DNA of 64,000 nt from Moniliophthora roreri (Eukaryota; Basidiomycota; Agaricomycetes; Agaricales; Marasmiaceae): contig LATX02000181.1 of assembly GCA_001466705.2 (NCBI GenBank), positions 682,001 through 746,000 of the forward strand, written 5' to 3'. How positions within the stretch are numbered: position 1 is the stretch's first letter; each line of letters starts with the position of its first letter. The notes beneath the pieces were generated by a model. It was not told the origin of the DNA. It saw only the letters and a program-made list of their open reading frames with translations, and did no database searches. The translations under genes and the position numbers were made by a program. Shown piece by piece: positions 22,247-34,294 of the stretch.

Positions 22247-23425
22247 GTTGAGAGATCTCCTCCTTATCAGAGATGACAACATGCTTGCTGAGGTTAGACT
22301 TGGAGCTAGCAAACAGACCAAGATCATCAACATGAGAGGTAATGATAACAGTACCCTTCTTAGTGCAACAAAAAAAGACACAGGGATTGGAGGGACATAG
22401 TTTGAAGCCAAGTGTGATGAGAATCTCCTTGAGCTTCTGGTACCACAGGAAAGCAGACTGACAAAGCCCATGGAGAGCTTTATGAAGAAGCCAGACCTAG
22501 TTCTCCTTTCCCTTCACCACATGACCAGAAGGTTGAGTGTTACGTTACTTGCACAGCAACATCAACTTCAACCACTCTATGAAGGGAGAGTCCTTCACAA
22601 GTAGTTTATAAGTTCAAGTTTGAGTTCGTTCAGCCGATGCTGAAGTTCTGAGTTCCTTTCTCGTTGCGTTGACACAAGTAAAATTGACCAGGTCAAGCTG
22701 AAGACTTCGAGTCTCAGCTTGAGCACTTAAATACGTTACAAACGTCCTAATACTCCTACGTATGAGAAAGAGCAGTAAGTCCAGGGTTTACATAAGAATT
22801 CCTGAAGCCATCGGGATATGAGTAATACAAAGGGATAAGTAAAAGGGGACGAGGAAGGTGTACGAGTCCGATGATAATGGGAAGCATATGACGATAGAAG
22901 AAGGGGGCTGGGAAGGTGTAGGAGTCCGAGGGGAAAGAGAAGCATAGGATCTGAAAGAGGAAAAGAGAAAGGAAAGAAAACGTAACATTGAGCCACATAA
23001 GCAGGCTGGTCAACAGGTATTTCACTGTTGAGAAATGCTGATTTGACATCCACAACATGAATCTCCCAGTCAAGAGTGGCAGCCAAGCCAGAGATGGCAT
23101 AAATGGACTCTATATGAGCCACAGGTGCATAGGCATCTCAGAAATCCATACTAGGAATCTGGCTAAACCCTTGTGCAACAAGATGAGCATGGTATTCTAC
23201 AATATGACCTTGCTCATCCTGTTTGATGTTGAAAACCCATTTGGTGCCAGTGGGCTTTCAACACTCAGAACATGGCACAAGCTCATATGTCTCAGTGCCA
23301 GCCAATCATTGCAACTCCTTTTTGATAGCTTCAACCCAATACTTGCATTCAGGACTATTGAGTGCCTGGGCAAGAGTCTGCAGATTATCTCCAACAAAGA
23401 GAACAGCAGCATGTGAGGTTTTGGC
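21466..23425 (-). pseudogene. Copia pol 3' part: reverse transcriptase and RNase H, interrupted
   Basis: Read right to left: RT start (ALNSPECKYWVEAIKKELQ, TKWVFNIKQDEQG, VAQGFSQIPSMDF, stop, DAYAPVAHIESIYAISGLAA, HVVDVKSAFLNSEI) down to AYVAQ at 22993. A solo LTR interrupts here (22538-22987), after which the same protein resumes (PSGHVVKGKEN, KALHGLCQSAFLWYQK). The catalytic box is HVDD instead of the usual YVDD. RNase H (AWSDSDFAGH, TSEAEYYA) ends near 21466. Several stops and frame changes show it is inactive. The upstream half of pol is not adjacent; matching integrase lies at 34.3-36.5 kb. Confidence 0.85.
22538..22987 (+). mobile_element. Solo LTR inserted in copia RT, with 5-base target duplication
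   Basis: Begins TGTTACGTTAC and ends CGTAACA (TG...CA termini, inverted TGTTACG/CGTAACA). Flanks are TTGAG at 22533-22537 and TTGAG at 22988-22992. Removing it restores the copia reading frame (AYVAQ-PSGHVVKG). Internal motifs such as GACCAGGTCAAGCTGAAG are shared with the LTR family at 24150, 25124, 33699 and 41745. It retains many CpGs, unlike its host element, so it is probably a recent insertion. Confidence 0.88.
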
Positions 23426-23429
23426 AGTA

Positions 23430-24149
23430 ATATGCATAACTTTTACTTTTATTTTTGCATGCAAATAGAGAATATTTTGCACTTTTACAGTTGAAAATGA
23501 AATATATAGAGGAGTTGAGGACTAGTGTGAGCCCTGAGCAACTAGTTAAAGCGAGTAGTAGAGAAGGATACAAAATATTAGCAGAGTAATAGTTGACAGT
23601 AGGCCATACAAGGGTACCTGACCACTGCTAGTATGAAAATAAACAGTGAATCTGAATATAGAGGAGCATCCTGAAAACTGTAGAGAACCACACCATATAA
23701 TACTTCTCTATTGAAAGCATACCAAAGGGATTACTTTTACTTTTAACAATATTTTTGATTTATGCTTGATTGGATGGAAGAATAAAAGCCTTCATATTAT
23801 TGAGAAATGGATATGAAACTGAGAATGACAAATTATCAGTGAGGGATACTTGAGATACTGAATATCAAATTGGAGGAATGAAATAGACAATCAGCTACCA
23901 GAAGGGTGCCTGTATCATGGAAAAACAGAAGACAAAGCTGTATGACAAGAAGCCAGCATGGCTGAGCTTACACATACACTTTAAATATAGAAATGGAAGC
24001 ATATTATATGTCCATAGAGCAGATGATAGTAGATAGAGAAGGAAGGAACTGTGCAGAGTGGCATGGAAGTATAATATTTGCAAACAGGGTTGGAAGGAGA
24101 GGTGTTTGACAGAGAAAATTGCAAATGATTAGTGTCAGGAGACTGCACA
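23430..24149 (+). repeat. Long-LTR family, 5' segment
   Basis: Starts ATATGCATAACTTTTAC and ends CAGGAGACTGCACA. It matches 42774 to about 43521 in the same orientation and about 61800-62345 inverted. A solo 5' segment here abuts copia RT on the left and another LTR (24150) on the right, suggesting nested insertion. Confidence 0.7.
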
Positions 24150-24509
24150 TGTTACAAATTCCTTTTCCTTGGATTACATAGACATGTTCATTTCAATTAC
24201 TCATACTTAGTCTGTTCCTTACTCATCTCAATTGTTTAACTAATGGCCTTTTTGACTCACTTTTACACTTATTCATTGTAGCTATATTTAGCTCTGAATA
24301 CTTAGTCATTAGTTAGAAGTCATTTGTATTTAAACCTATAACCAGTTGACAAGCTTCTTCAACTTGACCTGGTTAAAACCTTATCAACTATTGTCTTTTG
24401 CATCAGACTCTTGTTCCTAAGTCATCTGTCTAAGTCTATTGACTTCAGAACTTGTGAATCAAGCACTTTAAACTTGAACTTAGTGACATCATGAAGGACT
24501 TGCATAACA
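24150..24509 (+). repeat. LTR (TGTTACAAATTCC ... GCATAACA), duplicate copy
   Basis: 360-base LTR-like unit with TG...CA ends, repeated at 25124-25483 through the N duplication and again at 33699-34046. An inverted relic is at 41745-42085. Confidence 0.65.
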
Positions 24510-25123
24510 TTAGGTCAAGCTGATCTTGCTGACCTTCTGAAGTTTAGGCATCCTANAGAGTAATAGTTGACAGTAGGCCATACAAGGGTACCTGACCACT
24601 GCTAGTATGAAAATAAACAGTGAATCTGAATATAGAGGAGCATCCTGAAAACTGTAGAGAACCACACCATATAATACTTCTCTATTGAAAGCATACCAAA
24701 GGGATTACTTTTACTTTTAACAATATTTTTGATTTATGCTTGATTGGATGGAAGAATAAAAGCCTTCATATTATTGAGAAATGGATATGAAACTGAGAAT
24801 GACAAATTATCAGTGAGGGATACTTGAGATACTGAATATCAAATTGGAGGAATGAAATAGACAATCAGCTACCAGAAGGGTGCCTGTATCATGGAAAAAC
24901 AGAAGACAAAGCTGTATGACAAGAAGCCAGCATGGCTGAGCTTACACATACACTTTAAATATAGAAATGGAAGCATATTATATGTCCATAGAGCAGATGA
25001 TAGTAGATAGAGAAGGAAGGAACTGTGCAGAGTGGCATGGAAGTATAATATTTGCAAACAGGGTTGGAAGGAGAGGTGTTTGACAGAGAAAATTGCAAAT
25101 GATTAGTGTCAGGAGACTGCACA

Positions 25124-25483
25124 TGTTACAAATTCCTTTTCCTTGGATTACATAGACATGTTCATTTCAATTACTCATACTTAGTCTGTTCCTTACTCAT
25201 CTCAATTGTTTAACTAATGGCCTTTTTGACTCACTTTTACACTTATTCATTGTAGCTATATTTAGCTCTGAATACTTAGTCATTAGTTAGAAGTCATTTG
25301 TATTTAAACCTATAACCAGTTGACAAGCTTCTTCAACTTGACCTGGTTAAAACCTTATCAACTATTGTCTTTTGCATCAGACTCTTGTTCCTAAGTCATC
25401 TGTCTAAGTCTATTGACTTCAGAACTTGTGAATCAAGCACTTTAAACTTGAACTTAGTGACATCATGAAGGACTTGCATAACA
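25124..25483 (+). repeat. Probable 5' LTR of the gypsy element
   Basis: Same 360-base LTR, lying about 380 bases before the Gag frame of the gypsy element at 25.86 kb. The copy at 33699-34046 is a candidate 3' LTR. The tRNA primer-binding site was not identified with confidence. Confidence 0.5.
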
Positions 25484-25863
25484 TTAGGTCAAGCTGATCT
25501 TGCTGACCTTCTGAAGTTTAGGCATCCTAATTAAGAACCACATCTGGACATTGGTGAAGAAGGGCCGAAGATAGAACTGATTACGATAGAAGGAGAGAAT
25601 TTCTTCTTACCACTCTGGAAGATGAACTCACACTTGAACAAAGAATCCAAAGATACAAACTCCTAGCCCAGGAAGAGGCTGGAATAGAATCTTCATCATG
25701 GAGACCCAGGACCAGATCACAAACCCACTCTGAACAGACGATTGATTACAAACTAGGCTTCAGAGTGTCAACTGAAGAAAGGAGAACATCAACTCCAATC
25801 AGTTCCCACTCCTTGCAGTAGCCTTCACAAATACAAACACCAATTCAGACTTCGGACAAACCG

Positions 25864-26943
25864 ATGGAGATCCCCTCCTCAGAAACCCAGAATTTGCTGT
25901 CATCACTGAACAGGCCAGACAAAACCAACAGACAGGAAACCAACCTTTCAACACACTCAGATTTAGATATGACCCCTTTGGACACCCAGAACTCAGAAAC
26001 AATGTCAACCCAGCTGACCACTCCATCATTGGAAGATTTGATCTCTGCATTTCAGGCCCTTTGGACCTGAGACAACAAGAAGAAAGAAAATAAGGTTGCT
26101 GTTCCTAAAGACTATGATGGAGCCCTGGCCAAAGCCAATACCTTCCTCACCGAAGTCAAACTATATTTGATAGCAAACCCAGAAGTATATGCAACTGACC
26201 AAGCTAAGATCCTTTTCACTCTATTCTATATGAAGGAAGGAGCTGCTGCTAAATGGATGTTAGCAAAAACCAAGGATTATATGAAAGCAGTTGAAGAGAA
26301 GGCCTTACAACCACTGGACATGAAACCTGAGGATCAGATTCATCTCCTTACATAGGAAAAATTTTTGGAAGATTTCAACAAAGCCTTTAAACCCATTGAT
26401 CTGGGAACTGATGCATGACTCAAGATGAAAGCCCTGAAACAAAACAAATGACCCATTGACAAATATATCACTGATTTCCACCTATTGGCCTCAGATACCA
26501 AATATGACAACAAAGTGCTAATTGATTATTTTATAGCTAGACTAAACCCAGGCCTTCTAAATTCATGCTTCTCAACTTTGGATCAACCTGAGGATATAGA
26601 AGGATGGTACAAACACACTAGAAGATATAACAACATGTGGTTAACCAAATTAGCTATTATTGGTGGAGAAAAGGTGAAGAAGACAATAAAAACTGAATCC
26701 AAGGTGAATTGCATCTCTGATGCCAAAGCAGCTGATTATCAGCAGAAAGGTCTTTGCTACCAATGTGGGAAACATGGACATATCTCTCAGGAATGTCTGG
26801 ATAAGCTGAAGAATGATGAAAAGAAGGAATCTAAGCAAAAAACCCCAAAAGATGTGTATCACCAGATTTGTGCTATTTATCGGGAGTACTCTGATCAAGA
26901 TCAAGCCCAGATCTTGGACATGATGGAAGAAGAGGGTTTTTAA
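25864..26943 (+). pseudogene. Gypsy Gag with CCHC zinc knuckle
   Basis: Retrotransposon capsid-type Gag (DYDGALAKANTFLTEVKLY, DKYITDFHLLASDTKYDN). It ends with the zinc knuckle CYQCGKHGHISQEC near residue 90 of the last frame (about 26755-26797) and stops at 26943. It is interrupted by TAG at about 26354 and TGA at about 26417 and 26448. The TGA codons sit where arginine would fit, consistent with CGA to TGA change. Confidence 0.8.
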
Positions 26944-27039
26944 TGCAGTGGTTGAGTTTGACGTCTTCCCCACCTATTTGTATTTCTAGTGTTACTGTAG
27001 CAGCTGCAATGGAATGAAATTCTATATGTATTCTGCTGG

Positions 27040-29284
27040 CTCTCCACACTGGAAGTGAAATTATCGATAGTCTAGCACTCCTAGATTCTGGAGCAGAAGG
27101 AAAATTTATCAGCTGAGTTACGGCAAGAAAGTTACATCTTCCACTTCTCAGACTCCAAAAAGAGTTAAAGTTCTCAATGTAGATGGAACTCTGAATGCCA
27201 CTGCCTATGTTACTCATGGAACTCAAGTAACCTTCCAAATTGGAGATCGAAAGATGACTGAAGATCTCATAGTCTCAGGCCTTGGAGGAGAAAAGATTAT
27301 TCTAGGACTCCCATGGTTGTGGTACTACAACCTGAAGATCAATTGGAGAAGTGGTGAGATTGAAATTCCCCCAAAAAGAAAGATTAAAATTCACCATTTC
27401 AGAGGAATACTCAATCAAATGGAACCAGAGGTCCTCATACAAGCCAAAACTTCAATTTCACAGACATTAGCTTATTGACAAGAAGAAAAAAAGAAGCCAA
27501 TTGAAGAACAAGTCCTGAAATATTTACATGACTACAAGCAGCAGTTCGAAAAACATGCTTCTGAAAGATTCCCAGACTCCTGCCCCTATGATCACACTAT
27601 TAATATCAAACCAGGATCTGATTCGCTAAACTGTAAAGTCTACCCCTTGTCTCCAATTGAACAGCAACTTCAGGATGAATTTCTCTTGGAAAACCTTTAG
27701 AAAGGATACATCAGACCTTCAAAATCACCCATGGCTTTGCCATTTTTCTTTGTATCCAAAAAGGAAAAAGGAGCATTTCAACCATGCCAAGATTATTGAG
27801 AACTCAACAAAAAGACAGTAAAGAATGCATATTCCTTACTGTTGGTTACCAATCTGATTGACAAACTTGTTGGAGCAAAAATCTTCACCAAATGAGACTT
27901 ACAAAACAGTTACAACAACATCTGAATCAAGGATGGAGACCAATGGAAAGCTGCTTTCAAAACTAACAAGGGACTCTTCGAACCCATAGTAATGTTCTTT
28001 GGACTTTCAAACTTCCCAGCTACATTCCAGTCCTTCATGAACAATGTTTTTGCTGATTATCTCGAAGAAGGGTGGATTGTCATTTACATGGATGATATCC
28101 TAATCTTCTCCCCTGATGGTGAGACTTACCAAAAATGAACAATCAAGGTTCTAGAATGATTATGGCTCCATGATCTATTCCTCAAACCTGAAAAATGCAA
28201 ATTCAATGTAATCAAGATTGACTTCTTAGGAATAATTATCTGACCTGGATACATTGGCATGAATCCCATAAAACTGGCAGGCATCCAAGATTAGCAACCT
28301 CCCACGACAGTGAAGGGAGTCCATTCCTTCCTAGGATTTGGAAACTTCTATCAAAAATTTATCAGATGTTTTTTGGAATTAGCATGACCACTCAACAACT
28401 TAACAAAGAAAAACATCAAGTTTGAGTGGACAAAGAAATGTCAAGAAGCCTTTGATGCACTAAAACAGAAGTTTCTCCCAGAATCTGTGTTAATCATGCC
28501 TGATTCAGATAAACCATTCCTAATAGAATGTGACACTTTGAAATGGGTGACAGGTGCTGTTTTACGTCAACAAGGAAAAGACAGCAAATGGCACCCCTGC
28601 AGTTATCTCTCACACTCTCTCACACCAATGGAATGGAACTATGAAATATATGACCAAGAACTTCTTAGTATGGTACAGGCATTGGAAACATGGAGACATT
28701 ATCTAATGGAAGGGAAACATCCTGTAATAATCCTCTCTGATCATAAGAACTTAACATTCTTTAGAATGGCTCAGAAACTAAATCATAGGCAAGCCAGATG
28801 GATGTTATTCCTCTTAGAATTTGATCTGCAGTTAATTCACACTCTAGAAACAAAAATAGTGCAATCAGATGCCTTATCCAGAAGACCAGATCATGTGGAC
28901 AGTGATGAAAATGATAACAATGACATAGTTGTCCTACCAGATAAGTTTTTCATCCAATTAATGGATCTTCAACTACAGAATCAAATTCTAGAAAACCAAA
29001 AGAGAGAACCTCTAGACAACAAAGCAGTAAAAACAGTGTTGAAGGAAAGACCTCCACTGATCAAGTCTGCCTTACAAGACTGGACGTTAAAGGATGGACT
29101 TCTATTCTACAAACACCAATGTTACGTACTGGGTAGAGGCAATGTCAGGAGGGAAATAGTAAAAAGAATCTATGAATCAAATGCAATAGGACACCTGGGA
29201 CAATTTGGAACAATCAAACAAGTACAACAAGACTTCTGGTGGCCAGAGATAGCTAAATTTATCAAAACAGGGAAGACAAGATGA
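27040..29284 (+). pseudogene. Gypsy protease, reverse transcriptase, RNase H and integrase zinc region
   Basis: An aspartic protease motif (LLDSGAEGKFIS) is followed by RT with [20 protein letters not shown]-stop-ELN (27791-27805, where DYRELN is expected), YNNI, MFFGLSNFPATFQSFMN and the catalytic YMDDIL (about 28087). RNase H follows in the long frame 28487-29284 (FLIECDTLKWVTGAVLRQQ, YEIYDQELLSMVQALETWRH, LSDHKNLTFF), then the integrase zinc-binding segment (HLGQFGTIKQVQQDFWWP). Seven or more in-frame stops lie between 27478 and 28400. The RNase H part is the best preserved. Confidence 0.85.
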
Positions 29285-29289
29285 TTCTC

Positions 29290-29761
29290 AGAACCATTTA
29301 CAGTCAGTCAGAAGGTCTGGTTAGAAGGAAAGAACCTTTCCATTGGATACCCATTGAAGAAACTAGCCTCAAAACAAGAAGGACCTTTCCAAATTAAAGC
29401 AGTTCTAGGCCCAGTGATGTACAGACTGGCCCTACCAAGACAGTGGAAAATTCACCCTGTGTTCCATGCCTCGCTTCTCTCTCTATATAGAGAAAATGAA
29501 ATCCATGGAAAGAACTTCCTAAAACTGCTGCCAGATCTGATAGAAGGGCAAGAAGAATACAAGATAGTGGCTATAATTGGACACTCCTCAAAAAGGAACC
29601 CTAAAAGGTTCCTTGTCTCCTGGAAAAGATACCCACCTTTGGAAAATGAGTGGCTCAAGCCAAAAGACTTTTGGCATGCAAAAGAGACCCTTGTTGACTA
29701 TAAAAAGGCTCACAAACTCAAGCAGGTCCTCATTATCAATCACCTTTCTCAACATGTCTAA
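29290..29761 (+). pseudogene. Gypsy integrase C-terminus with chromodomain
   Basis: Frame with KVWLEGKNL, KEGPF-like QEGPFQIKAVLGPVMYRL and IHPVFHASLL, ending in a chromodomain (KIVAIIGHS...RFLVSWKRYPPLENEWLKP). Chromodomains of this kind direct chromovirus integration to heterochromatin. It is fused directly to the integrase zinc region by loss of the core. Confidence 0.85.
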
Positions 29762-30305
29762 TCTAAACACCCTTACTTTTATCAACCTTCAACTGATAGC
29801 TGCCCAATTCCTCTTCCTTTTTGACAATTCCTCATACTGTGACAGAATCATAGAAGCCACCAGGTCTGACCCCATCATCGATCACCTCATTGCAGACTAC
29901 ATTTACCTCCAACAATAATGCAAACATTTCAAAAGTCTCATGACAGGCATTAACTACTAGATGAACCTCATCACCTCTGACATCTCTGCCTCCAGTTTTA
30001 TAATCCCCAGAGAGACCATGGTACTGATGCCCAGAGAACCCACTTTTCCCCTTTCCTACTCAACCTTCACTACAGATAACACCCTCTCCCCCAGGGACAA
30101 GACACCTACTGAGTGCAGACTGGTCTATCCTCCTAGACACTCTGCTGAGGCCCTTGAGGACTATAAGTTTGTTAAGGGTCCATGACCCACATCTGCTCCG
30201 CCAGCCCCAAACAACAGATACAACAGTGACAACTTTGACCTTGAATCATCTCCATTCTCTGAGCCCAGATCATCCCCCTCCCCCTCCCCCTACTAATCAT
30301 CCTCC
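29762..30305. other. 3' flank of gypsy element
   Basis: No recognised gene. A Pro/Ser-rich open frame (30154-30546) with CCCCCTCCCCC runs could be a spacer ORF of the element or composition alone. Confidence 0.35.
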
Positions 30306-32164
30306 TTGCCCACAGAACCCGTCCCATCCAACATCTGACTCCAAGTCCAATTCAGCCCAGAGGTTGAGGATATCCCAATTCCCACCAGAGCAGAACTTGA
30401 CTGAACCCCCACCCCACCACCCTGCATCCCCATCCCCATTAATGATGAACCTGCAGACCTCTGGTGCACTCATGACTGGACCCTCCAAGAGCCAACCCCC
30501 AAGCCTCCCAAGCAAAAGCAATGACAAAAGTGAGTCTGAAAGCTGAAGAACATCAAGGTTGTCTTCTCCAACCAATGCACTTTCCATGACACAGTTCCTC
30601 AATGTGATCAATGCCGCTAATTTGTCTAAGATAAGACTAGTGGAAAACTACCCAAAAGATAACCTCCAAAAGTCTAACTCAGGTTGTTGTGCAAGTGTGG
30701 ATTGGCGTGATCAGAGTTACTGCACTTAGAATGCCAACTAAACTCTTAGCTAGGTTGATTCTCTCTTATTGAAGTAATCTACTTCAAGGTGTTCACCTCC
30801 AGAGGAGTATATATGGTTTTAAAAGAGTTTATATCACAAACACACACACAAAACACAAAGAACACAGTGCACAAAGCACAAACACAAGAGCTACAGTCCC
30901 ATACAAAGACTCAATAGCCAATATAGCCTGATCCTACAGAGTTCAAGACTTCCTTAAGACAACTACAGCACACAGTGTACCGGAATAGGTTCTAGACCAA
31001 TTTCTACAAAGAGCTCAGTGCAGGCACACCTCTTGCTAAGACTCTAAGTGTGTCACAACCTGATACCCAACACATGCCACACTCCAAGTGCCCAAGGCTC
31101 CTTAGTGTAAAGTGTCTCTTAGAAAAGTGCTACAATGCACTTAAGATGTTATTCTTAATCTCTTATGACACAAGTTCGTTATCAGATTCTATCTCTCTGG
31201 AGTCACTCAGGACCAATCTCCAGGGCTTGAAGTGNTTGCCCACAGAACCCGTCCCATCCAACATCTGACTCCAAGTCCAATTCAGCCCAGAGGTTGAGGA
31301 TATCCCAATTCCCACCAGAGCAGAACTTGACTGAACCCCCACCCCACCACCCTGCATCCCCATCCCCATTAATGATGAACCTGCAGACCTCTGGTGCACT
31401 CATGACTGGACCCTCCAAGAGCCAACCCCCAAGCCTCCCAAGCAAAAGCAATGACAAAAGTGAGTCTGAAAGCTGAAGAACATCAAGGTTGTCTTCTCCA
31501 ACCAATGCACTTTCCATGACACAGTTCCTCAATGTGATCAATGCCGCTAATTTGTCTAAGATAAGACTAGTGGAAAACTACCCAAAAGATAACCTCCAAA
31601 AGTCTAACTCAGGTTGTTGTGCAAGTGTGGATTGGCGTGATCAGAGTTACTGCACTTAGAATGCCAACTAAACTCTTAGCTAGGTTGATTCTCTCTTATT
31701 GAAGTAATCTACTTCAAGGTGTTCACCTCCAGAGGAGTATATATAGTTTTAAAAGGGTTTATATCACAAACACACACATAAAACACAAAGAACATGGTGC
31801 ACAAAGCACAAACACAAGAGCTACAGTCCCGTACAAAGACTCAATAGCCGATATAGTCTGACCCTATGGAGTTCAAGACTTCCTTAAGACAACTACAGCA
31901 CACAGTGTACCGGAATAGGTTCTAGACCAATTTCTACAAAGAGCTCAGTGCAGGCACACCTCTTGCTAAGACTCTAAGTGTGTCACAACCTGATACCCAA
32001 CACATGCCACACTCCAAGTGCCCAAGGCTCCTTGGTGTAAAGTGTCTCTTAGAAAAGTGCTACAATGCACTTAAGATGTTATTCTTAATCTCTTATGACA
32101 CAAGTTCGTTATCAGATTCTATCTCTCTGGAGTCACTCAGGACCAATCTCCAGGGCTTGAAGTG
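30306..32164. repeat. Direct duplication around the N at 31235, including an LTR-like segment
   Basis: 30306-31234 and 31236-32164 match at offset 930 with a few differences, several being CpG versus CpA (CCCGTA/CCCATA, GCCGAT/GCCAAT). Within the unit, TGTTGTGCAAGTGTGG followed by GTGATCAGAGTTACTGCAC (30684 on) resembles an inverted LTR end also found near 55990-56035. Confidence 0.8.
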
Positions 32165-33297
32165 AGGAAGCAAAACTGGAATGGCACACAAATTTATACA
32201 CCAAAAAAACTCTTCATGTATTTTACAATCAGAGGGGGCAGAGTTACTTGAATATCTATAAATATCTAGCAGTCCTTATATACTGTTCAAGGAATATATC
32301 TACAGAAAAATATAAATAATGTCTGATAATTCAGGAAATGATAAATGAGTGACTGAGATACTAAAAGAGGGAATATTCAGATGTCACAGAGTCTGGCCAC
32401 TAGGGTATCCGACCATATCTGCACAGGTATCTACATCTCCAGGTGTTCTGGACTCTATAATTTGTATTTTCTCTTTTCTAAGTCAGGTATCTACAAGCAG
32501 ATGGCTGTATCCATTCCATCTCTTTACAGCATTTCCCTTTCTAGTATCTGCACATTGGCAGAAGCCTAGATGCCAAAGTTTCCAAGGTCAGAACATGCTG
32601 TTACTGTTCCTATCTCCTTTGACAATGCACGCTCAGTCTTATTTAGGACTTCTTATGCATTAGATATTCTTCTAGGTCTTGTTGTAGCTGTCTGTAGGTA
32701 GGGGATGTCCTTCAGAAGTGATTTCCTTCTTTCTGAGATGACTTTGTACCTAGCTAGTTGATCTTGTATTGTTTAGCTGCTGGTGCACTCTTTATTAAGA
32801 GATCGCCTGCTTTGACTTTGATCTGTATATTGACTTTGGAGGAGGATCGTTTGGTGATTGTTCCTGTTCTAAGTTGTCTTTCTGTTTTGATGTCTCCTCT
32901 AAGTACCTCTGTACTGTTTGACTGCAGGTTGCACTTTGCAGATGTTATAGAAAAGTGAAATAGAAATTAAAATCCCATGGATAGCACTTCGAGAGCTTGG
33001 TTAACTAGCCAATGTGTTCATTAGGCCATAGTTAGGTTCCCTACAGGTTTTGGGAGTGATCTGTTTGGATCTGATACATAGATAAGTCAGAAAGTACAGC
33101 TTCAACACCTCTGTATAGTGTATCAGATAGCTCTTCATACTTTCCAAGGTACTATAGCTTCTCTAAGGCAATGACTAGCAGACTGGGCTCACTCTAGTCC
33201 TTATTACCTGTCATCTTGCATCATATTAAAGTGTTCCAATTCAAAAGTAGTGTAAAATGAATAAAAGTGGGTCTTTTCTAGGTTCAACATATTACTG
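32165..33297. other. Repeat-derived DNA without recognised genes
   Basis: AT-rich, CpG-poor sequence. Frames such as 32349-32663 show no family resemblance. Nothing else supported. Confidence 0.35.
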
Positions 33298-33697
33298 CCA
33301 GCTCAATCACTACACACAGGACTGTCCAGATTACCAGTGTACGGTATGTGATGCATTCTCTCCTCACCATCTCTCTCAATATTGCCCATGACTTCAGCAG
33401 AGTGAGCGAATTTTTATCAAGAGCTCTACTAGAAACCATTTATCTCTTGGTGGATTTGAGGATGATTACAGTGACACCACCACTCTCAGCAATCTCACTG
33501 ATGAACCACACTTCTATTGAAGAAGGGTCAGAAATGTCTACTATCAACAGAACTGGAGGAGAAGTGACAGAGCTAGCAGAGGATGTACAATTCTTCACAG
33601 TTACGACACTGACCAGAGAAACCCGCACCTTCATCCCTACTGTTTATGCCAACAATATGCTTATTCATCATGAAACATCAAACATAAGCAGGAGGTA
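33298..33697 (+). pseudogene. CCHC zinc-knuckle protein fragment
   Basis: The frame reads YYCQLNHYTQDCP then CTVCDAFSPHHLSQYC, a pair of zinc-knuckle-like modules (C-x3-H-x4-C and C-x2-C-x6-HLS-x2-YC) of the sort found in agaricomycete retroelement Gag-related proteins. A Thr/Ser-rich frame runs on to 33697, immediately before an LTR start at 33699. No start codon is evident, so it is probably an element-encoded remnant. Confidence 0.45.
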
Positions 33698-33698
33698 A

Positions 33699-34046
33699 TG
33701 TTACAAATTCCTTTTCCTCAGATTACATGGACATGTTCATTTCAATTACTCATACTTAGTCTGTTCCTTACTCATCTCAATTGTTTAACTAATGGCCTTT
33801 TTGACTCACTTTTACACTTATTCATTGTAGCTATATTTAGCTCTGAATACTTAGTCATTAGTTAGAAGTCATTTGTATTTAAACCTATGACCAGTTGACA
33901 AGCTTCTTCAGCTTGACCTGGTTAAAACCTTATTAACCATTGTCTTTTGCATCAGACCCTTGTTTCTAAGTCATCTGTCCAAGTATATTGACTTCAGAAC
34001 TCACAAATCAAGCTCTTTAAACTTGAACTTAGTGACATTGCAAAGG
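33699..34046 (+). repeat. LTR copy, candidate 3' LTR of the gypsy element
   Basis: Begins TGTTACAAATTCCTTTTCC and follows the 25124 LTR base for base apart from scattered changes, ending near GACTTGCATAA. It is followed by the 3' segment of the long-LTR family (about 34060-34294). Confidence 0.6.
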
Positions 34047-34059
34047 ACTTGCATAATTT

Positions 34060-34294
34060 ACAAAAATGAATACTAAATCTTGATCTGAGAAGCTGCTTTG
34101 AAAGCATTCATCTCTGAGCTACCGAGTAATACACTGAGAATTATTTTTGACATTGCAGTAACAGTGAACCATGCTGAACCAACTTGCAAAACAAAACTAA
34201 GAATCAAGAACTTATATATATCTTTTTCAAAGTATTTTGGCACCACAGGCCTTATGTTTTCATAGTAGAGGCATAGGTTTTTGAGCATCTTCAC
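34060..34294 (+). repeat. Long-LTR family, 3' segment
   Basis: Matches about 44217-44452 and, inverted, about 61020-61250 (GAGCATCTTCA end, CAAGAACTTATATATA core). Copies are at 34060-34294 and, by N duplication, 35521-35755. It abuts copia integrase exactly at the point where that gene is cut. Confidence 0.65.

Larger units (their letters stand above)
23583..25529. repeat. Direct duplication around the N at 24556
   Basis: 23583-24555 and 24557-25529 appear identical over 973 bases (offset 974). The sequence continues into the gypsy element only after the second copy. Confidence 0.88.
25530..29760 (+). mobile_element. Ty3/gypsy chromovirus-type element, degenerate, integrase core missing
   Basis: Order is Gag, protease, RT, RNase H, integrase zinc-binding region, then directly the end of integrase and a chromodomain. 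The DDE core (rve) is missing between FIKTGKTR (29284) and VWLEGKNL (about 29320). At least a dozen in-frame stops occur, many TGA at arginine positions. The element is non-autonomous and dead. Confidence 0.88.

Noticed and set aside
30240..30290. CCCCCTCCCCC run considered as a regulatory G-quadruplex site
   Set aside because: Embedded in transposon 3' flank with no gene nearby; composition alone.
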